NCBI RefSeq assembly: GCF_900182915.1
Contig: NZ_FXUG01000029.1
Location: 1 to 36,974 of the forward strand
DNA from: Neorhodopirellula lusitana
Lineage (GTDB): Bacteria > Planctomycetota > Planctomycetia > Pirellulales > Pirellulaceae
Direction of reading: 5' to 3'
Length of the DNA stretch: 36,974 nucleotides
The notes under the pieces are model-generated. The model was not told where the DNA came from and did no database searches. It saw only the letters and a program-made list of their open reading frames with translations. This document shows, piece by piece, positions 9,047 to 18,678 of the stretch. The first letter of the stretch is position 1. Each line of letters starts with the position of its first letter. Position numbers and translations under genes: made by a program.

Positions 9047-9598
9047 TTAAACAGAAGAGTCGCTCTGCGCACTCAACTTCTTGTTCGCCCTTCTGCGCCG
9101 ACTTCTCAAGGGAAGATACCAAAGCCATATCCCTGATACCAGCAGCCCGAGCAATACGACACCGTTCGGGAAAAAGACCCAAAGCTTGGCCCACGGAGCA
9201 AAGTACGATCCATCGTGCAGCGATTCGATAAAGTCCGAGCGTCGATAGGTGGACGACAGCACCGCACCGCTGGATAAATCGACTTGAACTTCCCAGCGAT
9301 TCTCGCAACGCACCTTCGCGATGCCCTTAGTTGGACGAACATCGATCCGATCAACGTCTGACCATTCGCTGACATTTGCCTCACTAACATCACGAACAAT
9401 GTTCAGGATCTCAGCGAACGTGAGAGTTGGCCCCTCTCCAATCGAATTGCTGCTTTGAGTAGGCGGTTGAACCCAGGTCACTTGCTTCTTGAGCTGCAAT
9501 AACAAACCAGACAAGATGACGACCAGCATCGGAACTGCGAAACAAAAGCCGCCCCAGCGATGGAGCCGCCTTGTCCAGAAACTAAAACTCTTAGACAC
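9047..9598 (-). CDS. PepSY-associated membrane protein
   Basis: The product has 183 aa. A cytoplasmic start (MSKSFSFWTRRLHRWGG) leads into a transmembrane helix at about residues 17-36. A periplasmic region of about 100 residues (FAEILNIVRDVSEANVSEW...VQVDLSSGAVLSSTYRRSDFIESLHDGSYF) has the character of a PepSY domain. A second helix (LWVFFPNGVVLLGLLVSGIWLWYLPLR) and a basic tail follow. Related PepSY-TM proteins are often linked to iron-siderophore reduction or uptake, but no TonB receptor is nearby, so that role is not supported here. The start is GTG at 9598. It sits between two propeller paralogs, all on the minus strand. Confidence 0.75.
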   Translation of the reverse strand: MSKSFSFWTRRLHRWGGFCFAVPMLVVILSGLLLQLKKQVTWVQPPTQSSNSIGEGPTLTFAEILNIVRDVSEANVSEWSDVDRIDVRPTKGIAKVRCENRWEVQVDLSSGAVLSSTYRRSDFIESLHDGSYFAPWAKLWVFFPNGVVLLGLLVSGIWLWYLPLRSRRRRANKKLSAQSDSSV

Positions 9599-9709
9599 GA
9601 GAGACCTGAATGATGAAAGTCATGCGAAACGGTAGAAACGCGGAGCAGACTGCCCGACTTCAGGCAGCAGTGTAGAAGTACTACAAACGGGTGGATGCGC
9701 CGTTACTAT

Positions 9710-9905
9710 TTACTTCTCGAGAATAGCGATGAAGACGAAGTAAACAAGAGCCGCTATCGTCGCCACACTTAGTGGTGCCGCACTGGCCCCACACCCTGTC
9801 CTTGGGGTCGGTCCTGACGTGAGAGTGCCGCCGAATTCGTTTTCTGAAACGGTCCGAGAGCGAGATAGAGCTGGCAGGCTACTGCCTATCCGGGAGAGCT
9901 TTGAC
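9710..9905 (-). other. Start-less open frame encoding a Cys plus one transmembrane helix
   Basis: In the +1 frame relative to the end of the propeller gene, a frame is open from a TGA near 9906 to TAA at 9710-9712. It reads ...VSENEFGGTLTSGPTPRTGCGASAAPLSVATIAALVYFVFIAILEK. The hydrophobic run APLSVATIAALVYFVFIAIL looks like a real membrane helix preceded by a lone Cys. There is no ATG, GTG or TTG in the frame. It may be the relic of an independent small gene or of a tail once fused to the propeller. The rest of the 280-bp intergenic gap (9599-9878) shows nothing else. Confidence 0.25.
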
Positions 9906-12716
9906 CCTCAAAGATCTAACCTCACCCAAGATACGTTGCTCGCCATCGGTTTCTTGCAACAACTTAATTCTGTACTCTCCGGGTTCTACCAAGGGACCGG
10001 CACGACGCCGCTGGCCCCTTGATCGGTTTCCATCGCTGCTACGTTCACGGCGAAGGTCCCATTGGACGCTGTGAAATCCTGCGGTCGTCGGCCCCGCAAG
10101 TGTGCGTACGGATGAGCCGTCGGGTGATTCAATCGAAAGCGTGATGCGATTCCCCTCGCCTTTCGGCAGTCCATCACGAAGGTAATAGCGAAGCATGCTG
10201 CCAAAGGCTGGATTCGGTGTCGCTTCATTTCCATAGGCGGCCTCGACGTAACCAATTTCATCGTACACCCAAACGCTACGCGGCGACATAAGACGACCTT
10301 CGCCGGCCAAGTCATCAGCATGAAAGTGCCGCAGAGCACTCATGTCGTCGAGCACGAAAAAGCCTCGGCCAAATGTTGCGGCAACCAAATCGCTATCGCG
10401 TCGCTGGATTGCAAGATCTCGAAAGGCGATCGGCGGTACGCCGTTCTTGAGGGGAATCCAATGCGCCCCGCCATCGACCGTAAAGAAGAGTCCGAACTCC
10501 GTGCCCACGAACAGCAAGTCGCGATCAAGGTGATCCTCGATGACGCACCAGACACCGTGGCGTTCTGGCAGATCCGCTGAGATCGAGCGCCACGTCTTTC
10601 CCAGATCGTTGCTGCTAAGTAAATAGGGACTGAAGTCGCCGCGTTGGTGGTTGTTCAACGCAACGTACAGCGTCCCAGCGTCATGCGCCGAGGCGCAAAC
10701 GTCTGAGACGTAGGTCCCTTCGGGCACTTGTGGGAACACCTCCATACGCTGCCAGTCTTCACCATCGTTTTCAGAGATTTGCAAGAGTCCATCGTCGGTG
10801 CCAACTAGCAGGAGTCCTGGACTTATCGGAGATTCGTCCAGAGCAGTGATGACGCTGAGCGCAGTGGTGAACCGATTTTTCTGAACGGCGTCATCATTCC
10901 AAACACGCCCCATGATTGGCGACGTGCCGGCATCAAGCTGGCGAGTCAAATCATCGCTGACAGCTCGCCAATTATCGCCACGATCGTCGCTACGGAAAAG
11001 GCGACTCCCCGCAAAGTAGAGTCGTGTTGAAGAATGGGGGCTGATGATCAACGGTGAATCCCAGTGCCAGCGAACGCCAGGTTCGCCTTCTTCCAACCTT
11101 GGACGGATCCCCTCGTTTTGACCGGTTCGTTTGCTGAGTCGCGCAAGGTCGCCGTTTTGTGAAAGCGTGTAAATGGTATCTGAATCATCTGGATCCACAC
11201 GCGATTGGAAACCGTCCCCCCCTCGCGTTCCGATCCATTCGCTCGTGCGGATACCCACGCGATTGACGGTGCGGGATGGGCCCGCCATCGACCCGTTGTC
11301 TTGCGTGCCGCCGTACACGTTGTAGAACGGTTCGGCATTGTCCAGGGCGACTCGGTAGAATTGCGTTGTCGGCAGATTCGTAAAGTGTCGCCAGCCACCA
11401 CCGCTGTCGTAGGACTCGTACAACCCTCCATCGTTCCCCACCAAAAGATGGTCAGGGTCGTCAGGGTCGAAAACCATCGCGTGGTTATCAACATGCATGT
11501 CCCAGCGTAGGGGCTCAAACGTCTGACCACCGTTGTCGCTGACGTGAATGCGCATATCCATCACGTAGATGCGATCGAAATGATGCGGGTCGGCGTAGAC
11601 CTCTCCGTAGTATTGCGGATCGATGACCTTATAGTCACTCATCCGTGTCCAGGTTTCGCCACGGTCTGTTGATCGAAAGAATCCCGACTCGTCTCCCGCT
11701 GCGGCAATGACGGCGTACACGACATCCGAGTTTTGCGGAGACACCGCCAAGGCAATGCGTCCCTTGTCGACAGACGGAATTCCTTCCTCAAGTTGCTTCC
11801 ATGTCTCGCCACCGTTGGTTGATTTATAGATCGCCGTCTCGGGGCCACCTCCGATCAGTTGTCCGACACGTCGTCGTCGTTGATATGAACTGGCGTAGAG
11901 AGTTTCCGGGTCTTGGGGGTCGATGGCCAGATCGGTCACTCCGGTATCATCGCTGATCTCAAGCACGGTATCCCAGGTCTTGCCACCATCGACCGTCTTG
12001 TAGAGTCCGCGGTCGCCGCCGGATGACCAGAGAGGTCCTTCCGCAGCGACATACACGACATTGGAATCACGTGGATCGATGACAATTTTGCCAATGTGCT
12101 GCGAATCGCTTAGCCCCATTTGGGCCCAGGTTGTTCCTCCATCGTTGCTTTTGTAGATGCCATCGCCAAACCCGACGCTCCGGTTGGAGATGCTTTCACC
12201 TGTTCCTAACCAAATCACGTCTGGATTTCGCGCATCGACGATAACGTCGCCAAGTGAGTGCGAACCGCCAGCGTCAAAAATCGGTTTCCAACTGATCCCG
12301 GCGTTGGTGGTCTTCCAAAGGCCGCCCGCCCCGTGTGCGACATACCAAGTGCTGCGATCGGTCGGGTCGACCGCGATTTCTGCGATCCGCCCAGGTTTGA
12401 AGGTCGGTCCGAGAGACCGCAGTCGAAGCGTTTGCGCCAACTCCTCAGCGGACTTGTGTACCAAGGCCCTGTTCCGAGGTCCACTGTTCCGAGGTCCACT
12501 ATTCCGAGGTCCACTGTCCCGAGGCCCACTGTCCCGAGGCTGCGTCTCAGTTGTGCCGACCAATCCAGTGCTATTGTCCGATGTTGCTAGGGCCACATCG
12601 CCATCTGAAAATATCGACTCCCTTGTGGTCGCCTGTGACCAGCAACGCTCCGAATGCGTCAACACGCCTAGCGTTAAGGCGCACAGCAATGTGATCTTGG
12701 TTCGTCTCGGATTCAT
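9879..12716 (-). CDS. Secreted Asp-box (BNR/sortilin-like) beta-propeller protein, paralog 1
   Basis: I choose the ATG at 12716 because AGAGGAAG lies 8 nt upstream and a signal peptide follows (MNPRRTKITLLCALTLGVLTHSERCWSQA), giving 945 aa. After the signal comes a low-complexity linker of five SGPR[N/D]-type repeats, then LGPTFKPGRIAEIAVDPTD. About eleven Asp-box motifs follow, such as KTTNAGISW, KSNDGGTTW, KTVDGGKTW, RSTDRGETW, RSDDRGDNW and SSNDLGKTW. The last 120 residues (YYLRDGLPKGEGNRITLSIESPDGSSVRTLAG...PGEYRIKL) look like an Ig/FlgD-like beta domain. The paralog at 6709-8961 lacks that domain. Export is clear, but ligand and activity are unknown. Confidence 0.85.
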   Translation of the reverse strand: MNPRRTKITLLCALTLGVLTHSERCWSQATTRESIFSDGDVALATSDNSTGLVGTTETQPRDSGPRDSGPRNSGPRNSGPRNRALVHKSAEELAQTLRLRSLGPTFKPGRIAEIAVDPTDRSTWYVAHGAGGLWKTTNAGISWKPIFDAGGSHSLGDVIVDARNPDVIWLGTGESISNRSVGFGDGIYKSNDGGTTWAQMGLSDSQHIGKIVIDPRDSNVVYVAAEGPLWSSGGDRGLYKTVDGGKTWDTVLEISDDTGVTDLAIDPQDPETLYASSYQRRRRVGQLIGGGPETAIYKSTNGGETWKQLEEGIPSVDKGRIALAVSPQNSDVVYAVIAAAGDESGFFRSTDRGETWTRMSDYKVIDPQYYGEVYADPHHFDRIYVMDMRIHVSDNGGQTFEPLRWDMHVDNHAMVFDPDDPDHLLVGNDGGLYESYDSGGGWRHFTNLPTTQFYRVALDNAEPFYNVYGGTQDNGSMAGPSRTVNRVGIRTSEWIGTRGGDGFQSRVDPDDSDTIYTLSQNGDLARLSKRTGQNEGIRPRLEEGEPGVRWHWDSPLIISPHSSTRLYFAGSRLFRSDDRGDNWRAVSDDLTRQLDAGTSPIMGRVWNDDAVQKNRFTTALSVITALDESPISPGLLLVGTDDGLLQISENDGEDWQRMEVFPQVPEGTYVSDVCASAHDAGTLYVALNNHQRGDFSPYLLSSNDLGKTWRSISADLPERHGVWCVIEDHLDRDLLFVGTEFGLFFTVDGGAHWIPLKNGVPPIAFRDLAIQRRDSDLVAATFGRGFFVLDDMSALRHFHADDLAGEGRLMSPRSVWVYDEIGYVEAAYGNEATPNPAFGSMLRYYLRDGLPKGEGNRITLSIESPDGSSVRTLAGPTTAGFHSVQWDLRRERSSDGNRSRGQRRRAGPLVEPGEYRIKLLQETDGEQRILGEVRSLRVKALPDRQ
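12471..12541 (-). repeat. 15-bp tandem repeat coding for an SGPR[N/D] linker
   Basis: Five in-frame copies of a 15-bp unit (GTTCCGAGGTCCACT on the plus strand; variants with A or C substitutions) start at 12471, 12486, 12501, 12516 and 12531. They encode repeated S-G-P-R-N/D between the signal peptide and the first propeller blade of the large Asp-box protein. The number of units could vary by slippage without a frameshift. Confidence 0.85.
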
Positions 12717-12844
12717 GTTGCTTCCTCTTGTGAAAGTTTTTCGATTAACCATAGTCAAATTCTTAAGTTTTGCTTTCAGGCAGACGCGGTCAAAAACGGA
12801 GCTTTCAGCAAACGTTTACTGAAAAGGAGGCGACGCGGATTCGG

Positions 12845-13739
12845 CTATTGCGGATCTGAAAATTTCGGTTCGGATGCGAACGCTGAACGCAACATCTGGA
12901 TCCCCGTCACAAGTACCACGACGACGACCAACCACTTCAGAGCATAAAGAGGCAGGGATTTGACAAGCAGTGCCGCGATCAGCACGGCGGGAACACCTCC
13001 AAGCGTCAGACCGAGAGACGCCCGAAGCTGATATTTCCCCGAGAGTATGAAACGCGTGCTTGCGAAGGGCATCAAAAAGGCACAGGAGCCCATCATGATC
13101 GGAAACGCTGCAATCGGGTTCATGCCCATCAGGGAGACCAGAATCATGCATGGAGCGTAGAGTCCGACTCCGATCGTCATCAGAGCGCCAAGCATCCCGA
13201 TCAGCAGGCAGGCTGGAATGAGTTGCATCCACTGGAGCCCCAATGCTTGGGCTCCGGTTGGCTTCAGGTCAAACTGGAACGCGGCCATAAACAAAGCCGC
13301 GACGATCAACGCCCCCCCCCATGCCAATCTGGATGCGTTTCTTGGGCAACTGCGAGACGACTCCGGCGCCCACCCACGCGCCTATCACCGAAGATCCGAT
13401 CATGCTCAACAGGGTCGTCGATTCAACCTCAACGATCTCGATGTACAGAAACGCCATCAGCATCACCGGCAACGTGTGCCCCACGTTCATGGTGCCTGGA
13501 ATGAGTTCGTCGGGCACGAGTTTTGCATAACGGAACCAAGCCGTCGTTGGCGCAAAGTTACCGATCCCCAACGTATCGAAAAAATTGGTGACGAAACCAA
13601 TCAACATATTTAACGGTGTTGGCAGCCAATTGTCGGGCGCCTCCTTGGCCATCAAACGTTCTCGACGCACGCTCATCACAAGCACAGCCACATAGCCGAG
13701 CGTCAAAACTCCGAGCGCCACAATCAAGAGGAACTTCAT
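12845..13739 (-). pseudogene. TauE/SafE-type membrane permease with +1 G frameshift
   Basis: Two overlapping frames form one protein. The first (13739-13269) reads MKFLLIVALGVLTLGYVAVLVMSVRR...NWLPTPLNMLIGFVTNFFDTLGIGNFAPTTAWF...RIQIGMGG and then drifts. The second resumes as GGALIVAALFMAAFQFDL...GVGLYAPCMILVSLMGMNPIAAFPIMMGSCAFLMPFAS...LKWLVVVVVLVTGIQMLRSAF. They meet at a run of nine C (plus strand, 13312-13320). With eight, a continuous 297-aa protein with about eight membrane helices results. This matches the sulfite-exporter TauE/SafE family, thought to move organosulfur or other anions across the inner membrane. It could be a true pseudogene, a slippage-controlled gene, or a sequencing error in the homopolymer. 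It lies about 130 bp upstream of the large propeller gene. Confidence 0.75.
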
Positions 13740-13821
13740 GAGTGAATGATCAATTTGGAAAGAGATTCAACGATCAACGCCAGAAACCAATTAAGGGGAC
13801 GAATTAAGGCGTCAGCAAGGA

Positions 13822-14420
13822 CTTAAGGTGCCAGGTACCGAATTAGCAATTCAGATGACTTCTTTAACGTTTGGAAACTTTCGAGGCCGACCTCGTGGCC
13901 GCATTGTCAGCTCCAGATCAAAACGTCGGACGACCGACTCAACCCACGTTTCTTAGCCGAAGGGACATCCTCGCACTTTCGACCAATGCAATCGTTTGAT
14001 TTCCTAGTCACTCAACGCCATAGTAACGCATCGGATCCAGTCCCGATGCCGGGGGATCGGCCACTTCGAGAGCAAAGACTTTTCCTTCGCAGTGCCGTGC
14101 TTCCAGCGATGCGAGCTACCCAAGTGCCACGCATCCGGTGCATCGTTTAGTTCAGCCGAGTAAGCATTGCGTTCGACGTAGCGACAAGTCGATGCCGAGC
14201 AACGGCGTCGGTGAGAACGCAATCAAAAGCCTCGTAGTCTGCTTCCTGAAAGAACATCGTGTCCAGTCGATTGCCGCGATTGAGCAGGTGATGGATCCCT
14301 CCAGCTTCATCTGCTCGCTTTGGCCTGCCCATCGAATCGACTACGGAAAATTCTAGTGACCGGAAAATACCAAACCAGAGCACCATACGACAAGCAAATT
14401 ACCTATCCAGCGAATTCGGT
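13822..14420 (-). pseudogene. RAYT transposase remnant, copy 2, internally deleted
   Basis: The 5' part, from ATG at 14329, reads MGRPKRADEAGGIHHLLNRGNRLDTMFFQEADYEAFDCVLTDAVARHRL, a classical RAYT N-terminus. At about 14185-14195 it jumps to STCRYVERNAYSAELNDAPDAWHLGSSHRWKHGTAKEKSLLSKWP in another frame, so roughly 220 bp holding the metal-binding HUH segment are missing compared with copy 1. Stops interrupt the C-terminal part (13850-14030). The borders are AAGGTGCCAGGTACCGAATT (13825-13844) and GAATTCGGTAACTCCCACC (about 14412-14430), an imperfect 20-bp inverted repeat. The element is non-autonomous. Confidence 0.85.
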
Positions 14421-14458
14421 AACTCCCACCGTAAGCAACACCGTAAGCGTCTCGGCGA

Positions 14459-16972
14459 TCACTTCTTCTCTTCAGTAGGCGCCGGTCGTCTCAAACTTTC
14501 ATCGAGCGAAATTACCTTCAGGTTCGTCACTCGATAGGACACCGGTAGCCTATCATCGATCTTCATCTGAGAGTTAAAGCGGCCGAACTGGACAAAACCA
14601 CGCGTGTCCATTTGCCGCTCGACCTCCTCCAGTCGATACTCACCGACAAACCCTTTCAGCCCATCGTCCCGGACCTCGAGACGTAACTTCGTCTTACCCG
14701 TTTCTTTGTAGACGTAGCTTTTTCGAAACGGGTTATTTGTCGATAAAGGAAAACTAGGCAGGCTGTCTACGATGACTTGCTTGAGCGTCGGTTGGTAGCG
14801 CAACGATGCACCGCAGAAGTCTTGATCGACACAATCACCTCCGACTGGCCCAGCGAATAACGCACAAGAATAGAAGTCATCTGTCCCATTGATGAGTTCG
14901 ACTTCCACCTCGATCGCATGCGGTCGAGGAAATCGCAGAATCGGATACATGATCATGCTGGCACTGGAGTAGTACGCGGAGAACTCGAAACCGTTCTCGA
15001 TGAAATTGGGAGGATTCGGAACAAACGAATTCCACCCCAACATTCGATTGTCAGCCGACAACGAGACGGGCTCGCCCGAGTGGAAGGTCGTCCACCAATC
15101 GCACAACCGTTCGCAATAATTGAGAACCCACGCGGCATCTTCCGCGCCCCCATGCCTGGCCCGCAACGTTTCGATAATTTCTCGATCGTGGGCGACAATC
15201 TTTTCGTTCAACCGATCGTTGTTGATTAATAGGTCGTCGTGAAGCATGAACCAAAGATGAAAATCTCCTTCCGAAGCTTTGCCAGTGACCCGGTAGACCA
15301 GCGGCATATTCAGGTAGTAATACGACAGCCACTTGTTCCCCGAGAATCCGTCTAGATGATTTCGAAACAGATAGTCGAGATCGGTCAGCCGCCCCCAATC
15401 CCACAAGACTCGCGTAATCAGCCCCAACCGTCCGCCTGCCAATGCACTGTTTTCTTTCGACTTACAGTTTCGTGCGTAATCCAACATTTCCAGGACGCCT
15501 TTGAGTAACTCCAAGTCATCAGTCAAACGCAATTGCAGCGACCTTTCGGAAATCGAGTTCCACAGAAAATGCGTGGCGTAATACGGAATTTGCAAATCCT
15601 TGTAGCGAACCGCCGTGCACAACGAGATCATTTGCAACAACTCTTCACGCGACCCACCCCACTTTGGCACGAGCTTATCCGACAATTGAGAATACAACTC
15701 CTCCTCGTCACAAGTGTTGGCAATGCCAATCCGAAACCATTCGAGTCGGCTATATGGCGTGTCACCTGTCCGCGACTCGAGGTTCACCAGTTCCGCAATC
15801 ACGTCGCCGCACATCGGGTTGAGTATCCAGCAACGTACCAAGTGCTTCGCCGCGGCCTCACTCAGCAAACTAAAGATTTTTAGATTCTCGGCGGCAACAT
15901 CTGAGATAAAGTTTGTACCACGGTAATAATCTGCGATTTCGATGCTGAAAGAGTAAGCCAGGTAATGACGTAGCCACATCGGAAACTTTTCCGGCGGCAA
16001 CGCGACCATGCGAATAATCAAGTCACCTCTGGCGGCGCCATTCATGCTATGGAAAATCCGTAACCCATTCGCTCGCAACATTTCCATCGCCGCCGCATCA
16101 CTCGGATGCTCGGCAACCGCAGCAAAAAAAGCGTCAGTTGCACGCTCTTGATATTCGACAATCTCCGTTTCTGACCATCGCGATCTGAATTCACTCGCCT
16201 TGCTCAGTACTAATGCTCGCAGCAATGAACACGTGGGACGCATTTCAAAGAGTTCAATGGCATCCATAAACAATTCAAAACGCCGATCGCTGCCTGGCGT
16301 GTCACCCAGCATCAACGTATAGGCCAACAGCGGATCCCGGTTGCCCCGTTGATACTCATCCCGCAACGATTCGAATGGTACTTGATAGCTACCACCTCCA
16401 CAAAGCATCCCGATCAAGACCGGACGCAACAACTCCAAGGTTCGCCGCTTTGCCTCATCCGGCAACGTACAGTGCTCTTTGAATCGCCCGGTATACAGTT
16501 CCACCACTTGCATGTTTCCCGCCAACGAATCGTTAACGGTCCTCGCACCATTGGGACCAATCAGCGGGGTGCCCAATGGGTCTCGCAGCGCTTTCGCAAG
16601 ATGGGGATCCTCGGCGCGAATCGCCTGATCCTTTTCCCGCCACTGTTTGTCCAAATCCACAAGATCCTTTTCCAACGTTCGGATCGCCGCCCGCACCTCC
16701 GGCGTGTAAGTCTCCTTCGTGTTGACCGCGTTGGACATATAACGCTGGATCTTGCCGTAGTCTTCCCATTGATTGGATTCTGCTAGAACAATTGGCGTGT
16801 TGTTCTGATCGCCAACACGAGACGTCCACCAAACGCCAACTCCTCCGCATACCACCAGGATGCCCAGAACCACGACCAATAATTGGAGCTTTCGCGAACG
16901 CGGCTTCTTTGAGTCGCTTGGGGAAGAAGGTGCAACCGATTCCGACGTCATCGTCGATGTCTCCACTGACAT
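14459..16972 (-). CDS. Large membrane-anchored protein of unknown function
   Basis: The product has 837 aa. Residues 1-28 are polar and cytoplasmic, and residues about 28-50 (KLQLLVVVLGILVVCGGVGVWWTS) form one transmembrane helix. The rest (about 785 aa) should be periplasmic. The central region is rich in Leu, Ala and Trp helices (about residues 150-620) and looks like an alpha-solenoid, though no clear TPR register was seen. Residues about 640-820 look beta-rich (AIEVEVELINGTDDFYSCALFAGPVGGDC..., YRVTNLKVISL), similar to lectin/concanavalin-like domains of planctomycete proteins, but that is inference. I recognise no family. The gene stands alone between a RAYT remnant and a 580-bp gap, with no clear Shine-Dalgarno. 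Confidence 0.75.
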   Translation of the reverse strand: MSVETSTMTSESVAPSSPSDSKKPRSRKLQLLVVVLGILVVCGGVGVWWTSRVGDQNNTPIVLAESNQWEDYGKIQRYMSNAVNTKETYTPEVRAAIRTLEKDLVDLDKQWREKDQAIRAEDPHLAKALRDPLGTPLIGPNGARTVNDSLAGNMQVVELYTGRFKEHCTLPDEAKRRTLELLRPVLIGMLCGGGSYQVPFESLRDEYQRGNRDPLLAYTLMLGDTPGSDRRFELFMDAIELFEMRPTCSLLRALVLSKASEFRSRWSETEIVEYQERATDAFFAAVAEHPSDAAAMEMLRANGLRIFHSMNGAARGDLIIRMVALPPEKFPMWLRHYLAYSFSIEIADYYRGTNFISDVAAENLKIFSLLSEAAAKHLVRCWILNPMCGDVIAELVNLESRTGDTPYSRLEWFRIGIANTCDEEELYSQLSDKLVPKWGGSREELLQMISLCTAVRYKDLQIPYYATHFLWNSISERSLQLRLTDDLELLKGVLEMLDYARNCKSKENSALAGGRLGLITRVLWDWGRLTDLDYLFRNHLDGFSGNKWLSYYYLNMPLVYRVTGKASEGDFHLWFMLHDDLLINNDRLNEKIVAHDREIIETLRARHGGAEDAAWVLNYCERLCDWWTTFHSGEPVSLSADNRMLGWNSFVPNPPNFIENGFEFSAYYSSASMIMYPILRFPRPHAIEVEVELINGTDDFYSCALFAGPVGGDCVDQDFCGASLRYQPTLKQVIVDSLPSFPLSTNNPFRKSYVYKETGKTKLRLEVRDDGLKGFVGEYRLEEVERQMDTRGFVQFGRFNSQMKIDDRLPVSYRVTNLKVISLDESLRRPAPTEEKK

Positions 16973-17553
16973 AATTTAAAAAGAGTACTTAACCGCCGAA
17001 GCGATTCGCCAGCATGATGATACGCTCTGCGCCCCCCGTGTGTTGCAGCGAGGTATGCAAAAGCTTTCACCAGGGTTAGGCGAGTTTCAATCCCAACCGC
17101 TCCTTTGGCAACACATCGCCGATTGTCGAGCACAGATTACCTAGGCCGCTGCAAACAACGGGTCCGAATACGACAGGCAGCCCGCTGCAACGATTTCTCA
17201 TAACCAGCAGATGAGAAAGAAGCGTTAATAGCTGCTAGCTGCTCGCCCCGCTACTTCTTGCAGGCAGCGTGTTGATGTCTTTGCCTCACTACAAAATGCC
17301 ATTTACTTGGATTCGGTTGATGCCGAATTGGATGGGACCCGGCGGTCTTTGAATATCGATCACCATCGCAATGTGCAACTGCAGGGCTCCTTCATGCAGT
17401 AGAATCGGATGGGTCTGGCGCAGGCTTCACTTTTGACGAAGTTAGGGAGCCTCCGCCGATCAGCGAACTCACCGTTTTTTGGCGCCCTGTCCGCGTGAAA
17501 GTTCGACCTTTCATTCTGACAACCCGCTCACACTTTTTAATGGCAGTCGCTCC
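16973..17553. other. Intergenic stretch, no gene recognised
   Basis: About 580 bp between divergently transcribed genes, so promoters for both neighbours should lie here. I see no conserved frame, repeat family or confident terminator. Confidence 0.4.
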
Positions 17554-18039
17554 ATGTCCCAGGTACCAGTCATCGATCCGTTCCAAGGCTCGCTATCACA
17601 GCAACAGGAACCAAAGAAGTCCAGAACGGGCTGCATTGTGCTGGGCGTGGGTGGCGGATGTCTGATCGCCTTATTGATTTGCGGCGGTATCATCACGACG
17701 GGTGTGGTGGGTGTCTTTGCCCTGATCAAGTCGAGCGAGCCCTACACCGAGTCCCTGGCCAAGGCACAGACGAACGTAGAACTCCAGTCGACCATTGGAG
17801 ATCCGATCGAGCCGTCGGTAATCGTCCAAGGCAACATCAATTTAGAAAATGATGGCGGTGACGCTGATCTGAACTATTCGGTCAGCGGACCAAACGGAAC
17901 GGCGACTGTCCACGTCACAGGAACGAAGTCGGGTGGAGCCTGGAATTACAGCCGGATGGACGCTACCACCCAGGCTGGTACCAAGATCGATTTGCTCGAC
18001 GAGCCGCCGAGTGACAATGTCAACGAAGCCAGCGACTGA
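17554..18039 (+). CDS. Coa1-like small membrane protein
   Basis: Starting at the ATG at 17554 gives 161 aa. Residues about 20-60 are a Gly-rich transmembrane helix (TGCIVLGVGGGCLIALLICGGIITTGVVGVFALIKSSEPY). The rest reads TESLAKAQTNVELQSTIGDPIEPSVIVQGNINLENDGGDADLNYSVSGPNGTATVHVTGTKSGGAWNYSRM. The pattern 'L-x-x-A-Q-x-N-x-E-x-x-x-x-x-G-x-P-I-E-P ... G-N-I ... G-x-A-D-L-x-x-x-V-x-G-P-x-G' is the Coa1 (cytochrome-oxidase assembly factor 1-like) domain, which in bacteria often follows a single helix. Its bacterial function is not established. In-frame sequence upstream to 17479 lacks conservation, so I exclude it. Confidence 0.75.
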   Translation: MSQVPVIDPFQGSLSQQQEPKKSRTGCIVLGVGGGCLIALLICGGIITTGVVGVFALIKSSEPYTESLAKAQTNVELQSTIGDPIEPSVIVQGNINLENDGGDADLNYSVSGPNGTATVHVTGTKSGGAWNYSRMDATTQAGTKIDLLDEPPSDNVNEASD

Positions 18040-18678
18040 GTTCCGGCGTCAAACAAGTCGGCCAACGAATGTGTGTTCAACGATGATCAGATTGGTCGCG
18101 TGGCGATCGAGCCGCTGCATTCTCAACGACCGGCCGTTCAGCGACGACTGCTTAGACTCTTGCGTGAGATCAGCTACCGGGAATTCAGTCGCCGATTGCA
18201 GGCGGCCGAAACGCGGTCGGTATCAGACGGTCGTGACATGGGTGGCATTGGGATAGGACGGGGCGATAACTCGTTTGTCGAAAGGCAATGCATCCGCCAC
18301 GAAGAGGAGCAAGTCGCTTGGGAGATTCCCGCAGACTCGGTTTGGCATTTGGCGGGAAGTGGATCCAGCGCTCATTTTCAACCACTGAGATTGTGCAGCG
18401 CACCCTCGAATTGAGTGAAATCGTCATGACTTCGGGAAGAAGATCTCTTTGAGCGAGTCACTGATGTGAACATCCGATGAAGTTTCTTGCCGGATGAAGA
18501 ACTGCGAGGGGCAGCGAAGCCTCAATGGGATACCCTGTCGCGAAAACAGGGGCCGGAGAATGAGTGTGTTCCGGCGGCCTCTGTCCCCGTTCATTTCCAA
18601 TGCCCCCATTCAGTTCCAAGGATCGCTCGGGCGTTTTTCGCTCGTGTCGATCCGCTTTGGTAGCAATGCCCCTTCATC
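18040..18678. other. Intergenic stretch with only weak open frames
   Basis: About 640 bp. A forward frame at 18073-18414 (113 aa, GTG start) and a reverse frame at 18424-18609 (61 aa) exist, but neither shows a family, a Shine-Dalgarno or protein-like composition. I do not call them genes. Confidence 0.35.

Noticed and set aside
12471..12541. 15-bp tandem units as a regulatory iteron
   Set aside because: They are in frame within a secreted protein gene and code for a simple linker.
12157..12822. Long forward frame of 221 codons opposite the large propeller gene
   Set aside because: It lies antisense to a well-supported gene, and its residue pattern (repeated FRGPL) is just the linker repeat read backwards.
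18073..18414. 113-codon forward frame after the Coa1-like gene
   Set aside because: No ribosome site, atypical composition, and another frame overlaps it equally well.
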